Origin: Lachnospiraceae bacterium XBD2001
GTDB taxonomy: Bacteria; Bacillota; Clostridia; Lachnospirales; Lachnospiraceae
Direction of reading: 5' to 3'
DNA length: 64,000 nt
Assembly (NCBI GenBank): GCA_900116395.1
Contig: FPAN01000004.1
Location: 124,001-188,000 of the forward strand
The translations under genes and the position numbers were made by a program. The notes under the pieces are model-generated. The model saw only the letters and a program-made list of their open reading frames with translations. It was not told the origin of the DNA and made no database searches. Below, one piece after another: positions 25,781 through 35,054 of the stretch (positions are counted from its first letter, which is position 1; each line of letters opens with the position of its first letter).

Positions 25781-26608
25781 TTAGACTCCAATCAGTTGTA
25801 AGAGCGGATGATACACCACTCTGGACACAATTACCAGAATCAAAAATGCAAGAATGATGATATAACTAATACGGTCCACACCGTGATACTGCAACGGTTT
25901 CATCTTGGTGCGACCTTCTCCGCCGTGATAACATCTGGCTTCCATAGCAAGAGCCAAATCTCCCGCACGACGAAATGCCGATACGAAAAGCGGCACCAGC
26001 AGCGGCACCATAGCCTTGGCTCTTTTTACAATACCGCCACTCTCGAAATCTGCACCACGGGCCATTTGAGCCTTCATAATCTTATCCGTCTCCTCAATCA
26101 GGATTGGGATAAAACGAAGTGCGATGGACATCATCATAGCAATCTCGTGTACCGGTACATGAATACGATTTAAAAATTTGAGAGACTGTTCCAATCCGTC
26201 CGTCAGCTGATTCGGCGTAGTGGTCAATGTCATAATGGACGTTCCCACAATCAAATAAATCATACGAATCGTCATCAGTCCTGCATTGCGAAGACCAATG
26301 TCGCTTACCTTCAACGGTCCGATGGCAAATACAGTCGTTCCGGAAGTTAAGAACAGATTGAATGCCGCCGCAATCAGAAGCAACATTACAATGGCCTTCA
26401 GGCCCTTCACCATATAGGAAAAAGGAACCTTGCAGCTTCGAATGGCCAGGACCAAAAACGCTGTCACCACCAGCCAGCCGATTACATTGTTAAAAAGGAA
26501 CAACGCAATAATATAAATCAGCGTACCAAACAACTTGGTTCGCGGATCCATATCATGTACGGCGGATGCCGCCGGATAATATTGTCCCAGAGTAATATCA
26601 CGTAACAT
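25781..26608 (-). CDS. ecfT: ECF transporter transmembrane subunit EcfT
   Basis: Membrane scaffold of the energy-coupling factor vitamin/metal importers, 275 residues. It has several N-terminal helices and, in the cytoplasmic coupling region, the two Ala-Arg-containing motifs (AQMARGADFESGG near residue 168 and AMEARCYHGGEGR near 211) that dock on the two ATPases. Its ATG overlaps the ecfA2 stop by one base (TAATG). No substrate-binding S component is in the window, so this is the shared group II module. Confidence 0.94.
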   Translation of the reverse strand: MLRDITLGQYYPAASAVHDMDPRTKLFGTLIYIIALFLFNNVIGWLVVTAFLVLAIRSCKVPFSYMVKGLKAIVMLLLIAAAFNLFLTSGTTVFAIGPLKVSDIGLRNAGLMTIRMIYLIVGTSIMTLTTTPNQLTDGLEQSLKFLNRIHVPVHEIAMMMSIALRFIPILIEETDKIMKAQMARGADFESGGIVKRAKAMVPLLVPLFVSAFRRAGDLALAMEARCYHGGEGRTKMKPLQYHGVDRISYIIILAFLILVIVSRVVYHPLLQLIGV

Positions 26609-27453
26609 TATCTAAAAACCTTTAAAATCTCTTCCTTCGCTTCATCAATGGTGGTTGCATCCGCAGATACCGGATATCCTGCAGCCACAAGCTCCTGCAT
26701 AATATAGGTCACTTCCGGAGCAGCCAATCCCATAGCTTCCAGCTCCTTGTAATGTGCAAACACTTCCTTCGGAGTACCGTCAAATGCAACGACCGCATCG
26801 TTCATTACAATGATTCGATCTACATAATTCGCAACATCTTCCATACTGTGAGATACCAGGATGACGGTGTTGCCGGACTTCCGATGCATCTCGGCAATCA
26901 TATCCAAAATCTCATCCCGGCCCTTTGGATCCAGGCCTGCCGTCGGCTCATCCAAGATCAACACCGCCGGCTTCATAGCCAACACACCTGCAATGGCCGC
27001 ACGACGCTTCTGGCCGCCGGAGAGGTCGAACGGAGACTGGTCAAAATAATCTGTCGGAAAATGCACCTTCTCTAATGCTTCATAAGCACGAAGAGTTGCT
27101 TCCTTATCATCTAAGCCCTGATTCTTCGGGCCGAACTTCACATCTTCGAATACCGTTGTCTCAAAAAGCTGATGTTCCGGATACTGGAACACCATTCCTA
27201 CCTGCGTACGCAAGTCCTTCAAATCATAGTCCTTGTCGTAGATATTCTGTCCGTTATAATAAATGGTTCCTTCCGTAGCCCTCAGAAGTCCATTCAAATG
27301 CTGTACCAGGGTGGACTTACCGGAACCGGTATGACCGATAATTCCGATGAATTCCCCATCGTGGATTTCCAAATTCACATGGTCCAAAGCGGTGATTGCA
27401 TAGGCAGTATCCCGGCTATACCGATGTGAAACATTTTCTAATTTAATCGACAT
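26608..27453 (-). CDS. ecfA2: ECF transporter ATPase EcfA2
   Basis: 281-residue ABC ATPase of the ECF energizing module. Walker A GHTGSGKSTLVQHLNG (about residues 39-54), Q-loop FQYPEHQLF, signature LSGGQKRRAAIAG, Walker B AVLILDEPTAGLDPKGR and the switch VSHSMEDVA are visible. It overlaps the end of ecfA1 by 16 bases and couples to ecfT. It is assigned as A2 from gene order and the shorter start MSIKLENVSHRY. Confidence 0.93.
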   Translation of the reverse strand: MSIKLENVSHRYSRDTAYAITALDHVNLEIHDGEFIGIIGHTGSGKSTLVQHLNGLLRATEGTIYYNGQNIYDKDYDLKDLRTQVGMVFQYPEHQLFETTVFEDVKFGPKNQGLDDKEATLRAYEALEKVHFPTDYFDQSPFDLSGGQKRRAAIAGVLAMKPAVLILDEPTAGLDPKGRDEILDMIAEMHRKSGNTVILVSHSMEDVANYVDRIIVMNDAVVAFDGTPKEVFAHYKELEAMGLAAPEVTYIMQELVAAGYPVSADATTIDEAKEEILKVFR

Positions 27454-28295
27454 GCCGCTAATGCCTCCAACAACTCTTCACGGTTTAAGATTCCGGACGG
27501 AATCCCAAGACCGCTTTTCTGTAACTCATAAGCAAGCTTGGTTGCCTGCGGTACCGCCAGACGATACTTCTCTAAGGTCTCTACCTGAGAGAAGACTTCC
27601 CGCGGAGTTCCCTGCAAGACCACCTTGCCGTGATCCATAACGAATACCCGGTCGCTTCCTACCACTTCTTCCATATAATGGGTAATTAAAATAATGGTAA
27701 CGCCTTTTTTCTCATTCAATTCGTGAGCAACACGAATGACTTCCTTACGGCCGTTCGGGTCCAACATGGCCGTCGGCTCATCCAGAATAATGCACTTCGG
27801 CTCCATAGCCATAACGCCGGCAATTGCCACACGCTGCTTCTGGCCACCGGAGAGCTTGTTCGGCGAATGGGTACGATACTTCCACATGCCAACAGACTTT
27901 AGGGCATATTCCACACGCTGCCAAATCTCATCGGTAGGCACACCGATATTCTCCGGTCCGAATCCAACATCCTCTTCCACTACACTGGCGATAATCTGGT
28001 TATCCGGATTCTGGAATACCATGCCGGCAGTCTGGCGCACGGCCAGATGCTCTCTTGGATCAGCCACATCCCGGCCGTCCACATACAAGGTACCATCTGA
28101 CGGACTAAGCAAGGCATTGATATGCTTCGCCAGGGTAGACTTACCGGAACCGTTATGCCCCAAAATAGAGATAAACTGTCCCTGTTCTACCTGTAAATCC
28201 ACGTGGTCAACCGCCACCTGGATTCCTTCGATATTCCCTTCTTCATCCCGGCGAAAATATTCATGCACCAGTTGTTTTGCATCAATGAAACTCAT
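27438..28295 (-). CDS. ecfA1: ECF transporter ATPase EcfA1
   Basis: 285-residue ABC ATPase pairing with EcfA2 under EcfT. Walker A LGHNGSGKSTLAKHIN (about residues 45-60), Q-loop FQNPDNQI typical of EcfA1, signature [13 protein letters not shown], Walker B CIILDEPTAMLDPNGR and the switch ITHYMEEV are complete. It starts 15 bases after trmL, so the ECF genes belong to the same long minus-strand run. Confidence 0.93.
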   Translation of the reverse strand: MSFIDAKQLVHEYFRRDEEGNIEGIQVAVDHVDLQVEQGQFISILGHNGSGKSTLAKHINALLSPSDGTLYVDGRDVADPREHLAVRQTAGMVFQNPDNQIIASVVEEDVGFGPENIGVPTDEIWQRVEYALKSVGMWKYRTHSPNKLSGGQKQRVAIAGVMAMEPKCIILDEPTAMLDPNGRKEVIRVAHELNEKKGVTIILITHYMEEVVGSDRVFVMDHGKVVLQGTPREVFSQVETLEKYRLAVPQATKLAYELQKSGLGIPSGILNREELLEALAACRLN

Positions 28296-28310
28296 GTATT
28301 CCTCGCTTCG

Positions 28311-28808
28311 TTACCAGTGGAGATGATGTAATTCTCCCTCTAACTTCATCTGTTCAAAATGGTTCTGACGCAATGCCTCATAGAGGACGATTGCAACAGA
28401 GTTGGATAGGTTCAGCGAACGGGTCTCGCCAACCATCGGAATTCGTACGCACTCATCCGGATGCTCTACCAGAATCTCTTCCGGGATTCCAGCGCTTTCC
28501 TTACCGAACATAATGAAACAGTCCTCTTCGTACTGTACGTCGGTGTAGACATGCTGTCCCTTGGTGGTTGCAAAGTAAACCTTCGCACCCGGATTCCGGC
28601 GGCAGAAATCATTCCAGTCATCATAACGGGTGACATCCAAATCCTTCCAGTAATCCATGCCGGCACGCTTCACGGTCTTATCATTCAAGACGAAGCCCAG
28701 CGGCTCAATCAGATGTAATTTGGTACCGGTTGCTACACAGGTTCTTCCAATGTTACCGGTATTTGCCGGAATCTCCGGCTCGTGTAAAACAATATTTAAT
28801 GTTGCCAT
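28311..28808 (-). CDS. trmL: tRNA (cytidine(34)-2'-O)-methyltransferase TrmL
   Basis: SPOUT-class enzyme methylating the wobble ribose of certain leucine tRNAs, 165 residues, the normal length. It starts MATLNIVLHEPEIPANTGNI, and the knotted SAM-binding region shows FGKESAGIPEEIL (about residue 99) and RIPMVGETRSLNLSNSVAI (about 121-139). The start overlaps the aminotransferase stop by one base. Confidence 0.95.
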   Translation of the reverse strand: MATLNIVLHEPEIPANTGNIGRTCVATGTKLHLIEPLGFVLNDKTVKRAGMDYWKDLDVTRYDDWNDFCRRNPGAKVYFATTKGQHVYTDVQYEEDCFIMFGKESAGIPEEILVEHPDECVRIPMVGETRSLNLSNSVAIVLYEALRQNHFEQMKLEGELHHLHW

Positions 28809-29977
28809 TATTTCGCTGCTCTCAATTCATTTACAAATTCTTCAAAACGATCCAGCGCAATCTTCAGATTCTCCAAAGAGTACGCATAGGAAATACGTAA
28901 AAATCCCTCACCGCAATCTCCAAACGCATTGCCCGGAACCACTGCCACCTTCTTCTCACGAAGGAATCGGGTTGCGAACTCATCCGATGTCATACCGAAT
29001 TCCTTGATGGACGGGAAAATATAGAAGGCTCCGAAAGGTTCAAAGCACTGCAGGTTCATCTGTTGGAAACGATGCACCAAATAGCGACGACGCTCATTGT
29101 ATTCTTCCCGCATAGCAGCCACTTCATCATCGCAATTACGCAGCGCTTCGATGGCTGCATACTGGCTGGTGGTCGGTGCGCACATGATAGCAAACTGATG
29201 AATCTTCAGCATCTGCTTCAAAATTACTTCCGGTGCACAGGCATAGCCTAAGCGCCATCCCGTCATAGCAAATGCCTTGGAAAAACCGTTGATATACACG
29301 GTGCGTTCCTTCATACCCGGGAATGATGCAATGGATACATGCTCTCCGGCATAGGACAGCTCGGAATAAATCTCATCCGTCAATACAAAGATGTCATGCT
29401 TCAACACAACATCTACAATAGCCTCTAAGTCCTTGCGTTCCATAATGGCTCCCGTAGGATTGTTCGGAAACGGCAGAATCAGAATCTTCGTCTTATCCGT
29501 AATGGCTGCTTCCAATTCTTCCGCAGTCAAACGGAACTCGTTCTCTTCCTTCAGATCAATGGTCACCGGAGTACCACCTGCAAGAATGGTACAAGGCAAA
29601 TAGGATACATAGGAAGGCTGCGGAATCAATACCTCATCCCCCGGATCCAACATGGCACGAAGGGCCACATCAATGGCCTCGCTACCTCCGACCGTAACCA
29701 TCATCTCGGTCTTCGGGTCATAACTTAAGTCATACTTGCGCTTCAGATATACTGCAATTTCCTCGCGCAACTCCATCAAACCGGAGTTAGACGTATAAAT
29801 GGTACGTCCCTGTTCCAAAGAATAGATTGCCTCGTCACGTACACGCCATGGGGTATCAAAATCCGGACCACCGACACCGAGAGAGATGGCATCATCCATC
29901 TCGTGTACGATGTCAAAAAACTTACGGATGCCGGATGGCTTGATCTCCGTGACCGTTTTGTTTAACGGATTTCTCAC
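28808..29977 (-). CDS. Class I pyridoxal-phosphate aminotransferase (AlaT/AspC-like)
   Basis: 389-residue fold type I aminotransferase. The PLP lysine is in NGFSKAFAMTGWRLGYA (about residues 231-247), with FPNNPTGA (about 171) and the substrate arginine in EGFLRISYA near the C-terminus. It is preceded, with a 4-base ATGA overlap, by an Lrp-type regulator. This matches the AlaR-AlaT (YugG-YugH) pair of Bacillus subtilis, so alanine or aspartate transamination is the best guess; the substrate cannot be read from sequence alone. Confidence 0.9.
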   Translation of the reverse strand: MRNPLNKTVTEIKPSGIRKFFDIVHEMDDAISLGVGGPDFDTPWRVRDEAIYSLEQGRTIYTSNSGLMELREEIAVYLKRKYDLSYDPKTEMMVTVGGSEAIDVALRAMLDPGDEVLIPQPSYVSYLPCTILAGGTPVTIDLKEENEFRLTAEELEAAITDKTKILILPFPNNPTGAIMERKDLEAIVDVVLKHDIFVLTDEIYSELSYAGEHVSIASFPGMKERTVYINGFSKAFAMTGWRLGYACAPEVILKQMLKIHQFAIMCAPTTSQYAAIEALRNCDDEVAAMREEYNERRRYLVHRFQQMNLQCFEPFGAFYIFPSIKEFGMTSDEFATRFLREKKVAVVPGNAFGDCGEGFLRISYAYSLENLKIALDRFEEFVNELRAAK

Positions 29978-30456
29978 AGTACCACCTTCATCCTTTCATC
30001 CTTCGGTTGATCGGCCATAATGGTTCCGTGATCCTTATACTTCTTCAAAATGAAGTTGGTCTTGGTGCTTAATACGGAATCCAAGGTAGACAACTTGTCG
30101 GATACGAACTCAGCTACTTCACGTAAGGTCTTTCCTTCGATAGTAACCATAAAATCGAAACCACCGGAAATCAAATATACGGAGTTTACTTCCGGATAGT
30201 TGTAAATATGCTGCGCTACCTTATCAAATCCCATGCCTCTCTGTGGGGTAACACGAACTTCAATCATAGCCGTTACCTTCTCGATGCCGGCCTTCTCCCA
30301 ATTAATCAGAGTATGGTAACCGCAGATAATGTGCTGCTGTTCCAACTCCTCCAATGTGTTCATTACTGCAACTTCGTCTTCACCGAGAATTACAGCCAAT
30401 TCATGAATATCGATGCGAGAGTTTTTCTCAATATAATTCAAAATCTTCTCCTGCAT
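29974..30456 (-). CDS. Lrp/AsnC-family transcriptional regulator
   Basis: 160 residues from MQEKILNYIEKNSRID: an N-terminal winged helix-turn-helix (about 1-55), then an AsnC-type RAM effector domain (about 65-145, with VNSVYLISGGFDFMVTIEG). The start at 30456 follows GAGGAGGAATGAC. It overlaps the aminotransferase start by 4 bases, so it probably senses an amino acid linked to that enzyme, as AlaR does for AlaT. Confidence 0.9.
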   Translation of the reverse strand: MQEKILNYIEKNSRIDIHELAVILGEDEVAVMNTLEELEQQHIICGYHTLINWEKAGIEKVTAMIEVRVTPQRGMGFDKVAQHIYNYPEVNSVYLISGGFDFMVTIEGKTLREVAEFVSDKLSTLDSVLSTKTNFILKKYKDHGTIMADQPKDERMKVVL

Positions 30457-30485
30457 GTCATTCCTCCTCATCCTTTTTCTTTTCC

Positions 30486-31469
30486 TTATATTACCTTATG
30501 GAACTCATCCGCCTTCGGCGGTTCCAAATAACGCATCTCGCCATCATAGCGAATGATGCGGTCATTACTGTCTGTGGTACTTCCAATGATGGACGCCGCC
30601 ACTCCTGCATCCGCAAGGGCACGTACCAATCCGCTGCCGTCAGATGTTGCAATCAACATGCATCCGCTGGAGATTAGCTGGTAAGGATTCACGTCAAAAT
30701 ACTCGCAAATCTCCACCGTCTCCTGGCGAATCGGAATCTTGGACAAGTCCACATCCAATCCTACGGAAGAGGCCTCTGCCATCTCCCACAATGCTCCGAA
30801 GATTCCTCCTTCGGTCACATCGTGCATTGCTGCTGCCCCATGGGCCGCGGCTACTTCGCCATCCTTCTGGACGGATACATAGGCATCCAAGCCTATCGCT
30901 TCATCCACAATCACATCCGGAAAATGAGCACGAAGCTCTGCTTCCTTCTCTTTGGCGATGATGGCGGTACCTTCAATGCCAATCCACTTCGTGGCAACCA
31001 AATCCATGCCCGGCTTGGCACCACCGGTGGAAATCAGCTTCCCGCGCTTCACCTTGCCTACACCGGTAACGGATAATACCGGCTGGTTCACCACATCCGT
31101 TACCTCGGTATGACCACCGATCACCTGGATGTTGGCAGCTTCACAGGCCGCATTGACCTGTTGCATAATCTCTTTTAATGTTGCCTCTTCCGTTCCCTTC
31201 GGAAGCAAAACGGTCAGCATAATTCCGATAGGGGTAGCTCCTGCGCTGGCCAAATCGTTGGTGGTTACTAGGACCGCCAGATTCCCGATATCCTTGGCGG
31301 TTCCGGTAATGGGATCCGTGGAGAGCACAAACTCTTCATCCGGTTCTAACACCACCGCTGCGCAGTCTTCACCAACAGCACTTCCCACCAACACTTCTTC
31401 GCGCTTGGTGGTTAGCTGGCGCATAACGGAACGCTTCAATACGTTCTCCGGGATTTTACCAATCTCCAT
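30486..31469 (-). CDS. AIR-synthase/HypE-related ATP-binding protein
   Basis: 327 residues of the PurM/HypE/ThiL fold. Visible: GEDCAAVVLEPDEEFVLSTD (about 34-53), the ATP-binding TNDLASAGATPIG segment, IGGHTEVTD (about 112) and HDVTEGGIFGALWEMAE (about 210). True HypE ends in a PRIC cysteine tail that carries the cyano group; this protein ends DEFHKVI and lacks it, so it is not a standard hydrogenase maturation factor. Role unknown. GAGGAGAACT precedes the ATG at 31469. It lies 29 bases upstream of the Lrp gene in the same run. Confidence 0.8.
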   Translation of the reverse strand: MEIGKIPENVLKRSVMRQLTTKREEVLVGSAVGEDCAAVVLEPDEEFVLSTDPITGTAKDIGNLAVLVTTNDLASAGATPIGIMLTVLLPKGTEEATLKEIMQQVNAACEAANIQVIGGHTEVTDVVNQPVLSVTGVGKVKRGKLISTGGAKPGMDLVATKWIGIEGTAIIAKEKEAELRAHFPDVIVDEAIGLDAYVSVQKDGEVAAAHGAAAMHDVTEGGIFGALWEMAEASSVGLDVDLSKIPIRQETVEICEYFDVNPYQLISSGCMLIATSDGSGLVRALADAGVAASIIGSTTDSNDRIIRYDGEMRYLEPPKADEFHKVI

Positions 31470-31502
31470 AGTTCTCCTCGCTTCCAAGTCCTACTTCTAC
31501 GA

Positions 31503-33077
31503 TTACGGGTTCGCACCTGCTGCAGCCGCTGCTTCAGCTTCTGCCGCCGCCTGAGCCGCCGCTGCCTGAGCATCTGCTGCGGCCTGTGCATCGATTGCTG
31601 CCTGCTCAGCCGGAGAGACGGTCGGAATTCCGGAAGCATCTCCGTATTGGCTTACCGCACCTGCAATCTCTGCTCCGTTCTGGCCTGCCACAACTGCATT
31701 CAGGCTATTGGTTACATCCGGGTTGTCACTTCCGGTACCAATTGCATAGACGTTATTGGTTGCACGATAACTACTGGTATTAAATACGTCACGGCTAACT
31801 TCCTGGCCGTTGACGGTTACAATCTTCCATAAGCGGGCCTTGTAACCGGTATGTGCCTTCTCAACAAGCACGGATGCACCAGCCGGCAATTCCGGATGTG
31901 GTTCGAATACGTTGCCCGGATATGTCACGGACAAGGTCTCGGATACGAACGATACCTCGCGGTTCGGATCTCTGGTCTCTTTGCCCCATACGTTAAAGTA
32001 CACATTACCGCCTTCGGTATAACCCTCCACATAGATTGGGTAATCCGTATTATTGGTAAACTTCAAATCCTTCACGCCCTCAGCGATTGCCGCATCCATA
32101 GATAAGTCTACGTATCCAACTACCATGGAGTGGGAGCTTCGCTCATCAATCTGAAGCTCTGCACGAATCAGGGCATTATATAATGTGGTAGACACCTGGC
32201 AGATACCGCCACCATAGGTATCTACAGTCTTACCGTTCTCATAGGAAGCTGCCGGAGCATAGCCGTTCGCTGCGGTCATGGCGCCAAGCTTCTCTTCTAC
32301 GGAAGCACTCTCACCCGGATACAATAAAGTGCCGTCCACCTTGCTGGTTCCGTTGGCTACGTTAATTCCACGTGGTGTGGTAGAGCTTCCGAAGCTGGTA
32401 TGGAAAGATCCTAGCAAATCCTGTACGGACTTCAATTCCTCTTCGCTACCTTCCGGTTCCTTGGATACCACTTCCAGATCGATATCGCAATCACTGCCGT
32501 CCCAATCCTTCAGGATATAATCTGCAGTTGCCGCAACGGATTCGTTAATCAGAATCTTCTTGCCTGCGGTACCCGGTACATATACGAATGCGCCGTTCTC
32601 GCGCTTCAAGCCGTTGTTTACAACAACAGTAACCAAATCCTCTTCGTGCTCTGCAAGGAAGGTCTTCATGGTGTGAATATCCGCAGCAACGGATACCCCG
32701 AAGTCCTTGGTCTTGCCGGCTTCCAAGTCTGCAGATGCCATATAGCAAGCAAGGGGATTGCCCTTCTTACCATAATCTGCCGCCTGTGCAGCTACATCTG
32801 TTAAGCTGTGGATGCCAAGATCCGCGCCGGTTGCATCTATGGATTTGCCCTCTGCATTTAGGGTGAATGTTGCCTGCTCATAGGATGCCAGATAATCTCC
32901 CACCTTCTCTGCCGCCTCGGAAGCGGTAAGTCCGGACACATCCATTCCCTCGATGGTTACGCCCTTGGCGATGGTGGCATCCGCCGCCTTCGCCTCTACG
33001 GATTGGCTGAAAAACAAGCCCCCTACCATCATCAAAAATGCACTTAAAATTAATGATTTCTTCATATTCTTGTTCAT
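31503..33077 (-). CDS. Exported VanW-family protein
   Basis: 524 residues with a signal peptide (KKSLILSAFLMMVGGLFFSQSVEAKA). A peptidoglycan-binding-like domain follows (about 35-150). The VanW domain is around residues 235-390, with RGINVANGTSKVDGTLLYPG and GGGICQVSTTLYNALIRA cut across its core. The C-terminus (about 490-524) is an alanine-rich low-complexity tail (AQAAADAQAAAAQAAAEAEA). VanW proteins are linked to cell-envelope function, but no activity is established. First gene of the minus-strand run down to truA. Confidence 0.88.
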   Translation of the reverse strand: MNKNMKKSLILSAFLMMVGGLFFSQSVEAKAADATIAKGVTIEGMDVSGLTASEAAEKVGDYLASYEQATFTLNAEGKSIDATGADLGIHSLTDVAAQAADYGKKGNPLACYMASADLEAGKTKDFGVSVAADIHTMKTFLAEHEEDLVTVVVNNGLKRENGAFVYVPGTAGKKILINESVAATADYILKDWDGSDCDIDLEVVSKEPEGSEEELKSVQDLLGSFHTSFGSSTTPRGINVANGTSKVDGTLLYPGESASVEEKLGAMTAANGYAPAASYENGKTVDTYGGGICQVSTTLYNALIRAELQIDERSSHSMVVGYVDLSMDAAIAEGVKDLKFTNNTDYPIYVEGYTEGGNVYFNVWGKETRDPNREVSFVSETLSVTYPGNVFEPHPELPAGASVLVEKAHTGYKARLWKIVTVNGQEVSRDVFNTSSYRATNNVYAIGTGSDNPDVTNSLNAVVAGQNGAEIAGAVSQYGDASGIPTVSPAEQAAIDAQAAADAQAAAAQAAAEAEAAAAAGANP

Positions 33078-33117
33078 TTCCTACCTTAAAAAGAGTCTAT
33101 TTTTGCACTATGGGCTA

Positions 33118-33145
33118 ATTTTATCATAAATAGCGCCTATTTCAA
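33118..33145 (-). promoter_or_regulatory. Promoter of the vanW-led run
   Basis: Minus-strand TTGAAA (33140-33145) and TAAAAT (33118-33123), 16-base spacer, about 40 bases before the VanW start. Confidence 0.45.
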
Positions 33146-33166
33146 GACGAATATCCCACGAATCCG

Positions 33167-33196
33167 TTGACAAAAAAACGCCCTCTTTAGTATATT
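33167..33196 (+). promoter_or_regulatory. Promoter of the 203-residue membrane protein gene
   Basis: TTGACA (33167-33172) and TATATT (33191-33196) with an 18-base spacer, 36 bases before the ATG at 33232. Confidence 0.5.
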
Positions 33197-33231
33197 TTTT
33201 TCATATCATAGTTCTATGTATGGAGGGAAAA

Positions 33232-33843
33232 ATGGCATTTCCGTTTTTAACTGTATTTATCGTGTTTGTTGTCTTTCTGGCCATCCGGTATCGAAGCATT
33301 GCCAACCGCCGTGCCAAGCGCATGGAGGACTATTGGGACAGACAGGAACGCGCCGAACATACACCGGCCAAGGATTTAACCAATCTACCATATATCAAAG
33401 TACCCCTTCGTCAGCTCCCGTTGGATGAGATGGAAGAAGACGAAGAACTTGCAACCTTGATTGGTTCCATCCGGGAGGTGTCCCATCTACCGTTATTGAA
33501 CCTCAACGGCAAGGATAACGCCTATCTGAAGGAGACTTACGGTACCGATAACTTCGACTACATGACCACCGTGGCTGATAATTTCGACCGCTTGCAGATG
33601 CTTCTGGTGGATTACGCCAAGGTTCTGATGCAAAAGGAACGCATCAACGACGCTATTCTAATCTTAGAGTATGGCGTATCCATTGGCTCCGATATTAGCA
33701 GTAATTACACCCTGCTGGGTGAGTGCTACCAGACCACGGGGCAGTTAGACAAGATTCCAACACTAAAAGAAAAGCTCCAACAGCTGCACATGCTGTTAGA
33801 GCCTTCCATTCTCTCATATCTGGATTCTCTGGAGAATCAATGA
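33232..33843 (+). CDS. Membrane-anchored protein with TPR-like C-terminus, unknown function
   Basis: 203 residues starting MAFPFLTVFIVFVVFLAIRYRS: a single N-terminal helix then a basic stop-transfer segment, so the body is probably cytoplasmic. The C-terminal half (about 120-200) is helical with a TPR-like run (LMQKERINDAILILEYGVSI and SSNYTLLGECYQTTGQLDKI). No family recognised. GGAGGGAAAA supports the ATG at 33232. Its last 7 bases overlap the end of the convergent nth gene. Confidence 0.7.
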   Translation: MAFPFLTVFIVFVVFLAIRYRSIANRRAKRMEDYWDRQERAEHTPAKDLTNLPYIKVPLRQLPLDEMEEDEELATLIGSIREVSHLPLLNLNGKDNAYLKETYGTDNFDYMTTVADNFDRLQMLLVDYAKVLMQKERINDAILILEYGVSIGSDISSNYTLLGECYQTTGQLDKIPTLKEKLQQLHMLLEPSILSYLDSLENQ

Positions 33844-34460
33844 TGTTCCTTGCAGTACTTCTGCAACGGACACAATTCGCACTTCGGATTCCTGGCAAAA
33901 CAGATCTGCCGTCCGAAGGTAATAATCTGCATATTGTATAGTATCCAATGATCCTTGGGCAGGACTTTCATTAAGTCGTATTCCACTGCCTCAGGATCAT
34001 CTTTTTGGGTAAAGCCCAGGCGCTTGGAAATCCGCTTCACGTGGGTATCCACCACCACACTTGGTTCGTGAAAAATGTTTCCACGAATCACATTGGCGGT
34101 CTTCCGGCCCACTCCGGGCAGGCTGGTTAAGTCCTCTAAGGACGACGGAACTTCCCCACCATAATCCTCCAACAATCTTCTGGCACAGGCAATGATGTTC
34201 TTGGCCTTATTATGATAGAAGCCAATGGAATGAATATCCTGCTCCATCTCTGCAAGGGAAGCAGATGCAAAAGCTTCCAATGTAGGATACTTCACAAACA
34301 GATCTGCCGTTACAATATTGACTCTGGCGTCGGTACACTGGGCGCTAAGTATCACCGCAATCAATAACTGCCACGGCGTTTCATGGTTCAGATAACACTT
34401 GTCATCCGTTCCGTACATCTCATCCAGAATCGCTAATATTTCCCCAGTTCGCTTGGTCAT
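33837..34460 (-). CDS. nth: Endonuclease III
   Basis: Base-excision repair DNA glycosylase/AP lyase for oxidised pyrimidines. 207 residues. The helix-hairpin-helix LTSLPGVGRKTANVIRG (about 108-124) contains the catalytic lysine, the catalytic aspartate is in VVVDTHVKR, and the [4Fe-4S] ligands are seen as C-x6-C-x2-C-x5-C at the C-terminus. The start overlaps the preceding MntP-like stop by one base. Confidence 0.96.
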   Translation of the reverse strand: MTKRTGEILAILDEMYGTDDKCYLNHETPWQLLIAVILSAQCTDARVNIVTADLFVKYPTLEAFASASLAEMEQDIHSIGFYHNKAKNIIACARRLLEDYGGEVPSSLEDLTSLPGVGRKTANVIRGNIFHEPSVVVDTHVKRISKRLGFTQKDDPEAVEYDLMKVLPKDHWILYNMQIITFGRQICFARNPKCELCPLQKYCKEHH

Positions 34461-35044
34461 TAAACCATCACTCCCAATACATTACGCACAATCAAATCCA
34501 ATCCGGCGATCCATAATACCACCGCCCCAAGGTAGAAGGCTCTGGTCTTGCTCTCTAAGCCGAAGCGATAACCGGTGTAAACGCCACCAACTACTACAAC
34601 GATGGAAATTACAATAATCGCGCCCAAGGCAAAAACCGCATTGGTATCCAAAAGTCCACAAGCACATCCGGCAAAAAAAGTATAAAAATTCGACACTACA
34701 ATCGCCTTGGCATACTCCCGCACCTTGATCTCCTTACGGCGTTCCTCCATATGATCCTTTTTGAAGGACTTGTATACCATACGAATGCCAAGAAAAATAA
34801 ATACGAAGCTTGCCACAATGGAGCCGTCCTTGACCCGATCGGACAGGAAGTCGTGCTCTGCCAAAACAGAACAAATCTCATATCCTCCGAAGAAGAATAC
34901 CAACTGGATTGACATCACCACGGCGCAGGCGATGAATAGCGCCCGCTTCACTACCTTGGCAATCATTGCTCCCTCTATCTGCATGATGGCAAATGCTTCT
35001 ACGCTGATTCCGATAAAAATCAGCAAGTATTCCATCCAACTCAT
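34460..35044 (-). CDS. MntP-like manganese efflux family membrane protein
   Basis: 194 residues with six predicted hydrophobic helices arranged as two halves, beginning YLLIFIGISVEAFAIMQIEG. It resembles the MntP/YtaF family of small cation exporters, but the usual paired aspartates of MntP are partly replaced (SVEAF in the first half, LLDTNAVFAL in the second), so the substrate is uncertain. Coupled to nth by a TAATG overlap and 10 bases after the TetR gene. Confidence 0.7.
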   Translation of the reverse strand: MSWMEYLLIFIGISVEAFAIMQIEGAMIAKVVKRALFIACAVVMSIQLVFFFGGYEICSVLAEHDFLSDRVKDGSIVASFVFIFLGIRMVYKSFKKDHMEERRKEIKVREYAKAIVVSNFYTFFAGCACGLLDTNAVFALGAIIVISIVVVVGGVYTGYRFGLESKTRAFYLGAVVLWIAGLDLIVRNVLGVMV

Positions 35045-35054
35045 AAATTCCTCC

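Noticed and set aside
26608-28295. Two ECF ATPases as a duplicated or broken single gene
   Set aside because: Both have complete ATPase motifs, and the A1-A2-T order is the normal ECF module.
31503-31620. Alanine-rich repeats at the VanW C-terminus as a separate repeat element
   Set aside because: In frame with the gene and typical of a low-complexity protein tail; no DNA-level transposon or recombination signal.
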